A stretch of 14,591 nucleotides of DNA from Chloroflexota bacterium (GTDB lineage Bacteria; Chloroflexota; Dormibacteria; CF-121): assembly GCA_005882525.1 (NCBI GenBank), contig VBGO01000015.1, positions 1-14,591 of the forward strand, given 5' to 3'. A program made the translations under genes and the position numbers. The notes beneath the pieces were generated by a model. That model saw only the letters and a program-made list of their open reading frames with translations. It did no database searches and was not told where the DNA came from. Shown one piece after another: positions 1 to 8,407 of this stretch; positions within the stretch are counted from its first letter, which is position 1, and the number at the start of each line of letters is the position of its first letter.

Positions 1-2015
1 CCTTCACCACGTTCATGACGAAGCTGTCAGCCGCGGTGCACACGGAGTCGTCCGGCTGGCAGGTCAGCGTCGACACCTACAGCGGCTCCGCCAGCTGGGA
101 CGGCGGCATCTTCAAGGTCGGCGACCTGGCCCCGGTGGTGGACGCCTTCTTCATCATGGCCTACGACATGGCCTCGGGAAACAACAGCCAGCAGGCAGGC
201 CCGAACGCGCCCCTCAACGGCTGGACCTACAACGACACCAATTCCGTGCAGCAATACCTGACGAAGGCGCCGGCCTCGAAAGTCATCCTGGGCGTGCCCT
301 ACTACGGCCGCAAATGGTCGACCAGGGGCACCGCGCCCAATGACTTCGTGACTTCGGGGAGCCAGGCGGACACGTACGACAGCATCCTGTCGGAGCTGTC
401 CTGCGCGCAGCAGTTGCGCCACTCGTGGGACCCGGTCGGCCAGGTGCCCTGGATGTCCTGGTGGAGCCCCCAGACGAACGATCCCTGCGGCGGCAACTAC
501 GGCAGCTGGCGAGAGCTGTACTACGACGACCCGACCTCGTTGGGTCTGAAGTACGACCTGGTCAACGCCAGCAACCTGCGCGGCACCGGGATCTGGGCGC
601 TGGGGTACGACGGCGCGTCGAAGGACCTCTGGCGGATCCTCTCGGCGCGCTTCACCGGTGGGTCGACGCAGTTCTACTTTGCGGAGGGGTTCACCGGCGG
701 CGGCTTCACCGAGACGCTCAGCCTGTTGATGCCCAACCAGGGCGGGGTGGCCACGATCGACTACTACCTGACGGACCGGACGCTGACGCAGAGTGCCACG
801 CTGACCGCCGGCAAGGTGACCACCGTCGACGTCAACGCCGCCGTCGGCGCGAACAAGGAAGTGTCGGCCCGCGTCACGCTGCCCGGGCCCGGCATGGCCC
901 AGCGTGATATTCACTTCAATACCAACTGGGTGGGATCGACCCGCGTGGTCGGCGTCACCAGCCCGGCCACCGAGTGGAACTTTGCCGAGGGGTCGACGGA
1001 CCCGGCCTTCAGCGAATTCCTGACCCTGCAGAACCCGAACCCGACGCCGACGGCCGTCGAGCTGGACTACTTCACCGACCGGGGCGACCACCCGGTGAAG
1101 ACGCTGACGGTTCCGGCCAACAGCCGGGCGACCGTGATCGTGTTCCTCGGCGACCTCAGCAACAAAACCAATTGCATCCCGAGCGCCGCCGGCGCCAACT
1201 GCGGCGTCGGCCGGGGACTGCTGGGCGTATCCGTTCGGGTGAAGTCGGCGCTGCCGATCGTGGCGGAGCGACCCTTCTACGTCAACGGCCACGACTTCGG
1301 CGCCGGTCCGATCCGCGACGGGCACGATGCCTTCGGGGCGACCGCGGCCGCGACCCAGTGGAACTTCGCCGAGGGGACCACCCTGCCGGGGTTCTACGAG
1401 TACCTGACGCTGCAGAATCCGGGGAGCACGGCGGCCAGCGTGCAGCTGACCTACGTCGACTTCGTCGGCCGTGCGACGGTAAAGTCCCTGACCGTCGACG
1501 CGCACAGCCGGTCCACGGTGCTCGTCTTCGACTCGACCAACGGTGTGGGGCGGAACGTCCAGGGGGTGTCGGTGCAGGTCAACTCGAACCAACCGATCCT
1601 CGCCGAGCGGCCGATGTATATGGTCTGGAACTTCGGCACCGGGACGGTCGCCGGCGCCAACGTGATCGTCGGCGCCCGCACCTTCGGTCAGCTGGTCGAG
1701 TTTCCGGCGGCGTCGACGCTCAACGGCGACAACGCCTATTTGACCGTGCAGAATGCCGGCGGCGTCCCGGCCCACGTCACCGCCACCTACTACGCGGCGT
1801 CCGGACCGATCGTGAAAACGCTGGTCGTCCCGGCCGGGACGCGCCACACCATCCTCGTGTTCAATGCCACGGAGGGTGCCGGCCCGGGCTACGGTCCGTT
1901 ACCAATCCTGGTCGACTCGGACCAGCCGGTCTTGATCGAGAGTCCGAGCTACAGCTCGAACCCGTCCACCTATGGGGCGGTGGACACCGTGGGGTATCCG
2001 GCCGTCCGCTCCTGA
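1..2015 (+). CDS. GH18-family (chitinase-like) glycosidase with C-terminal four-unit FAEG module, 5'-truncated
   Basis: The reading frame is already open at the window edge (F-T-T-F precedes the ATG at 15), so that ATG is treated as an internal Met and the true start lies upstream. Residues below count from it. Residues 1-205 look like the C-terminal half of a GH18 TIM barrel: F-I-M-A-Y-D-M at about 46-52 matches the family's M-x-Y-D strand with Tyr50 and Asp51, a G-V-P-Y-Y-G-R segment follows, and G-I-W-A-L-G-Y-D-G with Trp194 matches the last strand. The catalytic D-x-x-D-x-D-x-E motif would lie upstream, so activity cannot be judged. GH18 enzymes cleave beta-1,4-linked GlcNAc polymers; chitin, peptidoglycan or another GlcNAc glycan is possible here. 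Residues 220-666 are the four-unit module shared with the next three genes. No C-terminal membrane helix or LPXTG is visible. The GH18 call is fairly sure, the substrate is not. Confidence 0.85.
   Translation, partial: FTTFMTKLSAAVHTESSGWQVSVDTYSGSASWDGGIFKVGDLAPVVDAFFIMAYDMASGNNSQQAGPNAPLNGWTYNDTNSVQQYLTKAPASKVILGVPYYGRKWSTRGTAPNDFVTSGSQADTYDSILSELSCAQQLRHSWDPVGQVPWMSWWSPQTNDPCGGNYGSWRELYYDDPTSLGLKYDLVNASNLRGTGIWALGYDGASKDLWRILSARFTGGSTQFYFAEGFTGGGFTETLSLLMPNQGGVATIDYYLTDRTLTQSATLTAGKVTTVDVNAAVGANKEVSARVTLPGPGMAQRDIHFNTNWVGSTRVVGVTSPATEWNFAEGSTDPAFSEFLTLQNPNPTPTAVELDYFTDRGDHPVKTLTVPANSRATVIVFLGDLSNKTNCIPSAAGANCGVGRGLLGVSVRVKSALPIVAERPFYVNGHDFGAGPIRDGHDAFGATAAATQWNFAEGTTLPGFYEYLTLQNPGSTAASVQLTYVDFVGRATVKSLTVDAHSRSTVLVFDSTNGVGRNVQGVSVQVNSNQPILAERPMYMVWNFGTGTVAGANVIVGARTFGQLVEFPAASTLNGDNAYLTVQNAGGVPAHVTATYYAASGPIVKTLVVPAGTRHTILVFNATEGAGPGYGPLPILVDSDQPVLIESPSYSSNPSTYGAVDTVGYPAVRS
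672..2012 (+). repeat. Four-unit FAEG/AERP protein module, copy 1 (GH18 gene)
   Basis: The last 447 residues consist of four related units whose opening motifs lie at nt 675 (YFAEGFTGGGF), 978 (NFAEGSTDPAF), 1362 (NFAEGTTLPGF) and 1698 (EFPAASTLNGD). The conserved phenylalanines are 101, 128 and 112 residues apart, with 104 residues from the last to the end. Units close with AQRDIHF, AERPFYV, AERPMYM and IESPSYS. Unit 2 carries two Cys in the stretch around N-C-I-P and N-C-G-V-G. The protein ends S-T-Y-G-A-V-D-T-V-G-Y-P-A-V-R-S. Each unit alternates short beta-strand-like segments and looks like an all-beta sandwich, which is inference. Confidence 0.85.
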
Positions 2016-2023
2016 AGATCGCC

Positions 2024-2053
2024 GAAAACCGGGCGTCATTTTCGCCCGATTTC
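2024..2053 (+). terminator. Imperfect hairpin after the GH18 gene
   Basis: CGGGCG (2030-2035) pairs with CGCCCG (2043-2048) across a 7-nt loop. The stem can be extended by GAAA (2024-2027) with TTTC (2050-2053) through a small internal bulge. It lies 8 nt after the TGA. No T-tract follows, so it is a weak terminator candidate alone; it may be a 3' stabilising stem or half of a paired regulatory structure. Confidence 0.35.
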
Positions 2054-2057
2054 CGCA

Positions 2058-2085
2058 GGTTTTCCCCGGGAAAACCGTCGTTTTT
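2058..2085 (+). terminator. Perfect inverted repeat followed by T-run; intrinsic terminator or operator-like palindrome
   Basis: The 19-nt sequence ggttttccccgggaaaacc (2058-2076) is a perfect 9-bp inverted repeat around one central base. Folded as a hairpin it would give about 7 bp with a 5-nt loop, followed by GTCG and five T (2081-2085). This resembles a short intrinsic terminator for the upstream gene. It ends only 11 nt before the ATG of the M23 gene, so it could instead be a binding palindrome or a 5' leader stem controlling that gene. Confidence 0.45.
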
Positions 2086-2096
2086 CGCGTAACACC

Positions 2097-4583
2097 ATGA
2101 AACAGAAAGTCCTCGTCTTGGTCGCGACGCTGCTCGCCGCCGGCTCGGCGCTGCCCGCCCGGGCCGCGGCCCCGCCAGCCATCGTCGCGCCCGCGTCGGC
2201 CGCGGTCGCACCGGTGCCGGCCTACGCGCGGCACGCCAGCACCATCAAGGACGAGCATCTGGTCCCGCCGCCTGCCGGCGTGCGATCGGCGAAAGTTTCC
2301 ACGCAGCTGCCGACATCGCTGGCGTTTCCGAAAGTTGGCGCGCGGATCGCGCAGGCCGCCGCCAGCGCGAACAGCCCCAACGGCTTTCTGACCATTCCGT
2401 TCCTGAGTTGGAAGAGCATCAACTCGGTCTTCGACCACTGCAATCCCGATTACACGCTTGACAACTGGGTCTGCCGCTTCGACGGCGTCAACGGCTACAA
2501 GGGCAACGGCGTCGACCCGGGCTTTTCGCGTGGCTATGCGACCAACCCGGGCGGCGGCAACTACCTCTACTACGACGGCCACAACGGCTGGGACTTCGGC
2601 CTCTACTACGAAAACGTCTACGCGGCGGCCGAGGGCTACGTCCGGATTGCGGGGACCGACTCCGTCAACCCCTGCTTCGGGACGAACATCGTGATCGACC
2701 ATCCCAACGGGTTCAGCACGCGCTATGCGCACCTCGCCTCGCTCTACGTCAGCCCGGGCCAGACGGTCACGCGCGGCCAGATCATCGGCCAGAGCGGCAA
2801 CACCGGCTGCAGCAGCGGCCCGCACCTGCATTGGGGCGCCTACATCACGAGCAGCTGGACGGCGATCGATCCCTATGGCTGGAGCGGTGCGGCCGCGGAT
2901 CCCTGGCCCTCGGACGCCGGCAGCCTCTGGCTGACGGGCGGCCCGCAGTACCCGCTGCCCGACGAGGCGACGGGAGCGACCGCCGTGGCCGGCAACGGCT
3001 CGGCACTGGTGACCTGGCAGGCGCCCGCCTTCACCGGCGGCTTGCCCATCACGAACTACACCGTCACCGCCTCGCCCGGCGGCGCGTCGGTCAGCGTTCC
3101 GGGTAGCCAGACGAGCGCGACCGTCCCCGGCCTGACCAATGGTGTCAGCTACACGTTCCGGGTCTCGGATGCCAACGCCGTCGGCGCGGGCCCGGGCTCG
3201 GGCGCCTCGAACGCCGTGCTTCCCGGCACGGCACCGACCTTTTATTTCTCTGAGGGCTACACCGGAACCGGCTTCACCGAGACGCTCACGCTCGTCATGC
3301 CGGGCCAGGCGGGGAACGCGACCATCGATTACTACACCGAGAACGGCCATCTGCCCACCAGCACGATCGCGCTGGCCGCCGGCGTCGCGCAGGTGATCAA
3401 CGTGAACGCCGCCGTCGGGCCCAACCACATGGTCTCGGCGAAAGTCAGCCTGCCCGGTCCCGGGGTGGCGGAGCGCGCGATGCACTTCAACACCGGCACC
3501 TGGCACGGCTCGAGCAACCTGATGGGGGCGACCAAAACGTCGACCGAATGGGACTTCGCCGAAGGATCGACGCTATCGGCCTTCAGCGAGTACCTCTCGC
3601 TGCAGAATCCCAACGACGCAGCCGTCACCGTCGATCTGAACTACATGACGGACATCAATGCCCACCCGACCAAGACGCTGGTCGTCCCGGCCGGCAGCCG
3701 GTTGACGGTCGATGTGGCGCGCGGCGACTTATCGAACAGTCCCAGCTGCGTGCCCAGTGGGACGGGGGCCAGCTGCGGCGTCGGCGCCGGCATCACCGGC
3801 GTCTCGGTGCAGGTCAAGTCGCGGAGCCTGCCGATCGTCGCCGAGCGTCCGTTCTACGTCAACGGCTACAACTTCGGGTCCGGGCCGATTCGTGACGGCC
3901 ACGACGCCTTCGGGGCGACCGCCCCGGCGACCCTCTGGTACTTCGCCGAGGGGACCACGCAGAACGGGTTCAACGAGTACCTGAGCCTGCAGAATCCGGG
4001 TTCGACGCCGGCCAGCGTGACGCTCACGTACCTGAACCCGCTGGGGAACGCGACGACGAAGACGCTTACCATCCGGGCCGCGTCACGCACCACCGTGCTG
4101 GTCGCCGACCCGGTCAACGGGGCGGGACCCGGCTTGCCCGGAGTCTCGGTCACGGTCAGCGCCAGTCAGCCGATCGTCGCCGAGCGGCCGATGTACATGG
4201 TGATAAATTTCCCCGGCGGCACCGTGGCGGGCGCGACCAATGTGCTCGGCGCGACCAGCCTCGGCAAGGTCTTCTGGTTCGGCTCCGCGTCGACCCAGGC
4301 GGGCGAAAACCAGTACCTCACGTTGCAGAACCCGGGGCAGACCGCGGCCAACGTCACGGTCACCTACCACACGCTGTCGGGCGTGATCAACCGGACGCTG
4401 GTGGTCGGCGCCTCCACCCGCACGACGGTCGCGCTATCCGACAACGTCCTCGGACTGGGGCCGGGATTCGTGACGTTGTGGGTACAGGTCCTGTCGGACC
4501 AACCGATGCTGGTCGAGAAACCGAGCTACAGCTCGATCGCCAACATCTACGGCGCGACCGACTCGATCGGCTACGTGCCGTAG
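2097..4583 (+). CDS. Secreted M23 (LytM-type) metallopeptidase with Fn3 domain and four-unit FAEG module
   Basis: This encodes 828 residues. A signal peptide (M-K-Q-K, hydrophobic V-L-V-L-V-A-T-L-L-A-A-G, then A-R-A-A) spans about residues 1-25 and fixes the start. After a Pro/Ala-rich pro-region, a lead-in with C-N-P-D-Y and W-V-C precedes the M23 domain (about 120-275). All catalytic elements are present: H162-x-x-x-D166 (H-N-G-W-D), H212 (R-Y-A-H-L) and H243-L-H245. Family knowledge makes H162, D166 and H245 the zinc ligands. M23 enzymes are zinc endopeptidases cutting peptidoglycan cross-bridges or Gly-rich proteins outside the membrane. Residues about 289-378 are a fibronectin type III domain (V-T-W-Q-A-P, then Y-T-F-R-V). 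The remaining 447 residues are the shared module. No Shine-Dalgarno is visible before the ATG, so a leaderless or very short leader is possible. The peptidase call is strong; the physiological substrate (own wall, other cells or matrix protein) is open. Confidence 0.93.
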   Translation: MKQKVLVLVATLLAAGSALPARAAAPPAIVAPASAAVAPVPAYARHASTIKDEHLVPPPAGVRSAKVSTQLPTSLAFPKVGARIAQAAASANSPNGFLTIPFLSWKSINSVFDHCNPDYTLDNWVCRFDGVNGYKGNGVDPGFSRGYATNPGGGNYLYYDGHNGWDFGLYYENVYAAAEGYVRIAGTDSVNPCFGTNIVIDHPNGFSTRYAHLASLYVSPGQTVTRGQIIGQSGNTGCSSGPHLHWGAYITSSWTAIDPYGWSGAAADPWPSDAGSLWLTGGPQYPLPDEATGATAVAGNGSALVTWQAPAFTGGLPITNYTVTASPGGASVSVPGSQTSATVPGLTNGVSYTFRVSDANAVGAGPGSGASNAVLPGTAPTFYFSEGYTGTGFTETLTLVMPGQAGNATIDYYTENGHLPTSTIALAAGVAQVINVNAAVGPNHMVSAKVSLPGPGVAERAMHFNTGTWHGSSNLMGATKTSTEWDFAEGSTLSAFSEYLSLQNPNDAAVTVDLNYMTDINAHPTKTLVVPAGSRLTVDVARGDLSNSPSCVPSGTGASCGVGAGITGVSVQVKSRSLPIVAERPFYVNGYNFGSGPIRDGHDAFGATAPATLWYFAEGTTQNGFNEYLSLQNPGSTPASVTLTYLNPLGNATTKTLTIRAASRTTVLVADPVNGAGPGLPGVSVTVSASQPIVAERPMYMVINFPGGTVAGATNVLGATSLGKVFWFGSASTQAGENQYLTLQNPGQTAANVTVTYHTLSGVINRTLVVGASTRTTVALSDNVLGLGPGFVTLWVQVLSDQPMLVEKPSYSSIANIYGATDSIGYVP
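3240..4580 (+). repeat. Four-unit FAEG/AERP protein module, copy 2 (M23 gene)
   Basis: Opening motifs are at nt 3243 (YFSEGYTGTGF), 3552 (DFAEGSTLSAF), 3939 (YFAEGTTQNGF) and 4275 (WFGSASTQAGE). Phenylalanine spacing is 103, 129 and 112 residues, with 100 to the end. Closing motifs are AERAMHF, AERPFYV, AERPMYM and VEKPSYS. The unit-2 cysteine pair is present (S-C-V-P and S-C-G-V-G). The tail is N-I-Y-G-A-T-D-S-I-G-Y-V-P. The module length is exactly that of copies 1 and 3 (447 residues) although the units differ slightly. Confidence 0.88.
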
Positions 4584-4624
4584 GCGCTGCGCCGGTAATC
4601 GTGGCGCTGTCCGCCGCCCTTCGG

Positions 4625-4634
4625 TAGGATAAGG
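4625..4634 (+). promoter_or_regulatory. Candidate ribosome-binding site or -10 element before the GTG start at 4641
   Basis: The stretch taggataagg can be read two ways. AGGATAAGG ends 6 nt before the GTG start and would serve as a Shine-Dalgarno. TAGGAT (4625-4630) would serve as a -10 hexamer for a nearly leaderless transcript. No TTGACA-like -35 is visible at the usual distance. The 57-nt gap between the M23 gene and this one holds nothing else clear. Confidence 0.35.
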
Positions 4635-4640
4635 CCTGCC

Positions 4641-7600
4641 GTGCGGGGGGATACTCGGGTCGGTCAGCTCGGCCGTGTCATTCCAGGCCTGCTGGCCGCC
4701 GCCCTGATGACGCTGCCGGCGCTGCCCGCATCGGCGGCCACGGCGCCCTCGACGCCGTCGACGCGAATCGGGGTTGGACAACCGCGAACCGTCAATCCCC
4801 GCAAGCTTCCGAAAGCAAAGCCGGGTATGCACCCGCGGGTGAGGATCCCGTTTCTGACCAGGAACGCCGCGGCCTATCGGGCGGCGAAGTCGCGGGCGCG
4901 GTCCGCCAGCACCCTGCCCCGAGCTGCCGCGCCGAACACCGCCGCCAATCCCCCGGTCGTGGGCCTGTTCCAGTCCACCGGTTTTGCCGGATCCGGCATG
5001 GAGGAGCAGGTTGCGGCCCTCGGTGCCGACCAGGGATTGGAACCGCCCGACACCCAGTTGGCGGCTGGACCCGACACGGTGGTCGAGACCACGAATAGTG
5101 CGATGTCGATCTGGTCCAAGGCCGGCGCCCGGATCTGGGATCCGCCAACGGGGATCGTCGACCTCAACGAGTTCTTCCCGCAAATCGATCCCGGTTACTC
5201 GTTCACCGACCCGTCGATCCTCTATGACTCCAGGAGCCAGCGATTTTTCCTGACCGGCCTGGCGATCGACGCCTCGTTGCGCAGCAAATTGCTCGCCGCC
5301 GTATCGGTTAGCAGCGACCCGCTCGGTACGTGGATTACCTACGACGTGACGCCGGTCGTCTCCAGCCCGGGCCATCTGCTCGACCAGCCGAAGCTGGGAA
5401 CCAGCGACGACAAGCTCGTGCTCGCCTACGACGACTTCCAGGGCTGCGGCGATCCGGCCACCTGCCACTTCGTCGAGGACGGCGTGATCATCCTCCCCAA
5501 GCTCGTGATGATGGCCGGCGGCTCGCTCCAAGGGAAGGAAACCCTCCAGGCGTTCAGCAGCTCATTTGGCATCCTCCCGGTTCGCTCACTGTCATCGACG
5601 AGCACGGTCTACCTGGTGGAGAACGAAAACCTGGATGACCCCGCGATCGCCGCCAACGCCATTGGCCTGCGCACCGTCACCGGCGACCCGAACGCTCCGG
5701 CCACGATCGCGGTCTCCGCTCCAACCTCGTTGGGACTCTCGCGCCCCTGGTTGCAGCCACCCAACGCGCCGCAACCAGTGACCGACGCCATGCTGCAAAC
5801 CGGCGACGGCCGGATCGATTCCGCAACCTGGCGGAACGGCGTGCTCTGGGCGGGCCTCGCCGACGGCTGCTTCCCGACGGCAACCAACCCGCCGCAGCCG
5901 ACCGGCAGCTGCCTGCTCTGGATCCGGGTGACCACCGCCGGTCCCGCCTTGACCCAGGACCTCGAGATCGGCGCCTCGGGGGAGTACCTCTATTACCCGG
6001 CGGTCGCCACCGATGCGGCGGGCAACATGGTGAGCGCATACACGCACTCGAGCAGCGCCACGTACCCCACGGTTGAGGCCAGCGGCCAGCTCGCCGGCAA
6101 CCCAAACACAAAGGCGCAGACGATCACCGTCGGCACCGGCAGCGCGGCCTATGACTCGCGTATCTGCGGTGAAGTCAATCGGTGGGGCGACTATTCGGGA
6201 GCAGCCATGGATCCCGCCGATCCGAGCGTCGTCTGGGTTGCCGGAGAGTATGCGGCCAACGGCAACGACACCTGCGACTGGCGCACCGCGATCGGCCGGC
6301 TGATTTACAGCCCCACGGGACCGGTCCCACCGCCCTATCTGTTCGCGCCGTCACCGATCGCCAAGAGCGGTAGCCTGGGACCCAACGCCACTGTGACTGT
6401 GAGCCTGGGCGTGCGCGGCGCGGACTCGGCCAATGTCCGCACCGTCTGGCTCTCGTTCGTGGCGGTATCCGGCGGCGGCGGGACGGCCAGCGCCGGAGGC
6501 AAATCGCTCAACGGCACGCCCCAACCGGTCATGACCGACGCCAGCGGACAGATCACGATCACCTACAAGACGGGGGCGGCGCCGCCGGCGAACGGGTCGG
6601 ACGTGATCACCGCTTCGGACCAAGCGTCCGGCTCCGACGTGACGGCCACGGACGCCTACAGCTACGCCGGCTGTCCGACCACGTTAACGGTGACGCCGCA
6701 GCCGATCGGGCCGCGAGGCTCCCTGCCGGCGCGGCGGTCGGTCGCCGTCACGGTCACGCCGGCCGACGGGTCGAGCCGGCCGATCGCCGGGACGCCCGTC
6801 CGGCTCTCGATCAGCGGAACCGGCGGCAGCGCCTACGCGGGCCCGCTCGCCGTGCCCTTGACCAGCGCGCCGCAAACGTTCAACACCGACAACACCGGCC
6901 GGCTGGTGGTGACCTACGCGACGCCGGCCAGCCTTCCCGCGGGCGGCACCGATACCATCACCGCCAGGAGCGACGCGAGCTGCACCAGCCTCCAAGCGGC
7001 GACCAGCTACACCTACGCCGTGCCGACAACCTTCTACTTCGCGGAGGGCTTCACCGGCACAGGATTCGACGAGTCGCTCTCGATCCTGATGCCGCAGCAG
7101 AGCGGCGTCGCCCAGCTCGACTTCTTCATGCAGAACAGCCTCACGTTCCGGACGTTCGCGCCGGTGACCGCGGGCTTCGTGACCCGCGTGCCCGTCAACC
7201 GGCTGCTGGGCGCGGACCAGCAGGTGTCGGCCAGGGTGACGCTCCCCGGCCCGGGGATCGCGGAGCGGGTGATGCATTTCGACAACGGGACCTGGCACGG
7301 CTCGACGGACATCGTCGGGGTCAACCAGCCGAGAACTGAATGGGATTTCGCCGAAGGATCGACGCTGAGCGCCTTCGCCGAGTACCTGTCGATCCAGAAC
7401 CCCAACCCCTCGCCGGTGACGGTCAACCTGCAGTACGCGACGGACGCCGGCGCCCAGCCGCTGAAGACGCTGACCATGCAACCGGGCTCGCGCACCACCG
7501 TGGCGGTCTACGCGGGTGACCGGAACAACAACGCGGACTGCGATGCGCTGACGACCTGCGGCGTGGGTCCGGGCATCGTCGGCGTGTCGGTCCAGGTGAC

Positions 7601-8375
7601 CGCGTCCGCGCCGATCGTCGCCGAACGTCCGATGTACGTGATGAACTACAGCTTCGGCGCCGGGAAGATCCGGGACGGTCACGACGCCTTCGGCGCGAAC
7701 GGGGTCGCCAAGGTCTGGAACTTTGCCGAGGGCACGACCCTGTCCGGGTTCAACGAGTACCTCTCGCTGCAGAACCCGGGACCGCTGGACGCGGCCCTGA
7801 CCCTGACCTATTTCTACGACTACGGCACCAAGAACGTCCTGATGACCGTGAAGGCGCACACCCGGGAGACGGTGATCGTCAACGATCCGGCCCACCACGG
7901 GCTCAGCGCCGGCTACGTCGGCGTCTCCACGCAGGTCACGTCGGATCAGCCGATCGTGGCCGAGCGCCCGATGTATATCTATCGGGACTTCGGCAGCGGG
8001 CCGGTCGCCGGCGCGCACGACGTGGTGGGGGCGACCAGCCCGGGCCAGCTGTTCGGCTTCGCGGAGGCGTCGACCCTACCGGGCGATAACGACTACCTGA
8101 GCATCGAGAACCCGAACGCGGCGGCGGCGACCGTCGCCATCACCTATTACACCGACTCGGGGTTCGTCCCGGTGCAGGTCGTGGTGCCCGCGAAGACGCG
8201 CCACACGGTGCAGATCTTCTCGTCGACCGAGGGGGTGGGGCCAAACCAGCACCCGATCGGCATCACGGTCTCGTCCTCAGTGCCGGTGCTGGTCGAGAAA
8301 CCGACCTACAGCTCGAACTCGGCGACCTACGGGGCGACCGACACCATGGGGTACACCCCGGCCGGCGGGTTTTAG
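4641..8375 (+). CDS. Secreted beta-propeller-like protein with two invasin-type Ig-like domains and four-unit FAEG module
   Basis: This encodes 1244 residues from a GTG, chosen because it supplies the charged n-region (R-G-D-T-R) of a signal peptide ending P-A-S-A-A near residue 35; the next ATG (4707) would cut into it. Residues about 120-555 form an unnamed all-beta domain with E-P-P-D-T-Q, A-A-G-P-D-T-V-V, D-P-S-I-L-Y-D near the start and R514-W-G-D-Y-S-G-A-A-M-D-P near the end. The last motif recurs, as I recall, in secreted sialidase-like propellers; no sialidase active site was recognised. Two Ig-like domains of invasin/Big_1 type follow (about 566-673 and 678-795), each with a G-x-(I/L)-x-(I/V)-T-Y-x-T strand and D-x-I-T-A. 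Residues 798-1244 are the shared module. Two Ig domains between propeller and tail suggest a stalk holding the propeller away from the cell or matrix. No enzyme activity can be assigned. Confidence 0.85.
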   Translation: MRGDTRVGQLGRVIPGLLAAALMTLPALPASAATAPSTPSTRIGVGQPRTVNPRKLPKAKPGMHPRVRIPFLTRNAAAYRAAKSRARSASTLPRAAAPNTAANPPVVGLFQSTGFAGSGMEEQVAALGADQGLEPPDTQLAAGPDTVVETTNSAMSIWSKAGARIWDPPTGIVDLNEFFPQIDPGYSFTDPSILYDSRSQRFFLTGLAIDASLRSKLLAAVSVSSDPLGTWITYDVTPVVSSPGHLLDQPKLGTSDDKLVLAYDDFQGCGDPATCHFVEDGVIILPKLVMMAGGSLQGKETLQAFSSSFGILPVRSLSSTSTVYLVENENLDDPAIAANAIGLRTVTGDPNAPATIAVSAPTSLGLSRPWLQPPNAPQPVTDAMLQTGDGRIDSATWRNGVLWAGLADGCFPTATNPPQPTGSCLLWIRVTTAGPALTQDLEIGASGEYLYYPAVATDAAGNMVSAYTHSSSATYPTVEASGQLAGNPNTKAQTITVGTGSAAYDSRICGEVNRWGDYSGAAMDPADPSVVWVAGEYAANGNDTCDWRTAIGRLIYSPTGPVPPPYLFAPSPIAKSGSLGPNATVTVSLGVRGADSANVRTVWLSFVAVSGGGGTASAGGKSLNGTPQPVMTDASGQITITYKTGAAPPANGSDVITASDQASGSDVTATDAYSYAGCPTTLTVTPQPIGPRGSLPARRSVAVTVTPADGSSRPIAGTPVRLSISGTGGSAYAGPLAVPLTSAPQTFNTDNTGRLVVTYATPASLPAGGTDTITARSDASCTSLQAATSYTYAVPTTFYFAEGFTGTGFDESLSILMPQQSGVAQLDFFMQNSLTFRTFAPVTAGFVTRVPVNRLLGADQQVSARVTLPGPGIAERVMHFDNGTWHGSTDIVGVNQPRTEWDFAEGSTLSAFAEYLSIQNPNPSPVTVNLQYATDAGAQPLKTLTMQPGSRTTVAVYAGDRNNNADCDALTTCGVGPGIVGVSVQVTASAPIVAERPMYVMNYSFGAGKIRDGHDAFGANGVAKVWNFAEGTTLSGFNEYLSLQNPGPLDAALTLTYFYDYGTKNVLMTVKAHTRETVIVNDPAHHGLSAGYVGVSTQVTSDQPIVAERPMYIYRDFGSGPVAGAHDVVGATSPGQLFGFAEASTLPGDNDYLSIENPNAAAATVAITYYTDSGFVPVQVVVPAKTRHTVQIFSSTEGVGPNQHPIGITVSSSVPVLVEKPTYSSNSATYGATDTMGYTPAGGF
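7032..8372 (+). repeat. Four-unit FAEG/AERP protein module, copy 3
   Basis: Opening motifs are at nt 7035 (YFAEGFTGTGF), 7344 (DFAEGSTLSAF), 7719 (NFAEGTTLSGF) and about 8055 (GFAEASTLPGD). Phenylalanine spacing is 103, 125 and 112 residues, with 104 to the end. Closing motifs are AERVMHF, AERPMYV, AERPMYI and VEKPTYS. The unit-2 cysteine pair is kept in a shortened insert (D-C-D-A-L-T-T-C-G-V-G). The tail is T-Y-G-A-T-D-T-M-G-Y-T-P-A-G-G-F, nearly identical to copy 4. Confidence 0.88.
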
Positions 8376-8407
8376 CGACCGGAACGGCGCGCTCGACTGG
8401 TCGATGA

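Noticed and set aside
15..17. ATG at 15 as the start of the first gene
   Set aside because: It would begin inside a GH18 barrel without signal peptide or catalytic strand, and the frame is open upstream to the window edge.
27..1847. 606-codon open frame on the minus strand opposite the GH18 gene
   Set aside because: It is a G+C-driven shadow of the + strand gene: Arg/Gly/Val/His-rich, no domain or signal, while the + frame shows clear domains throughout. The long minus frames at 1899-3506, 4434-5531, 6684-8018, 8533-9837, 9913-10785 and 12517-13734 are rejected on the same grounds.
974..2092. 372-codon + strand frame overlapping the GH18 gene and its 3' gap
   Set aside because: It is Arg/Pro/Gly-rich out-of-frame reading of the repeat module and crosses the hairpins; no start signal or recognisable product.
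4584..4640. Possible terminator between the M23 gene and the next gene (ggcgctgcgcc)
   Set aside because: The stem is only about 4 bp with no T-run; not enough to call.
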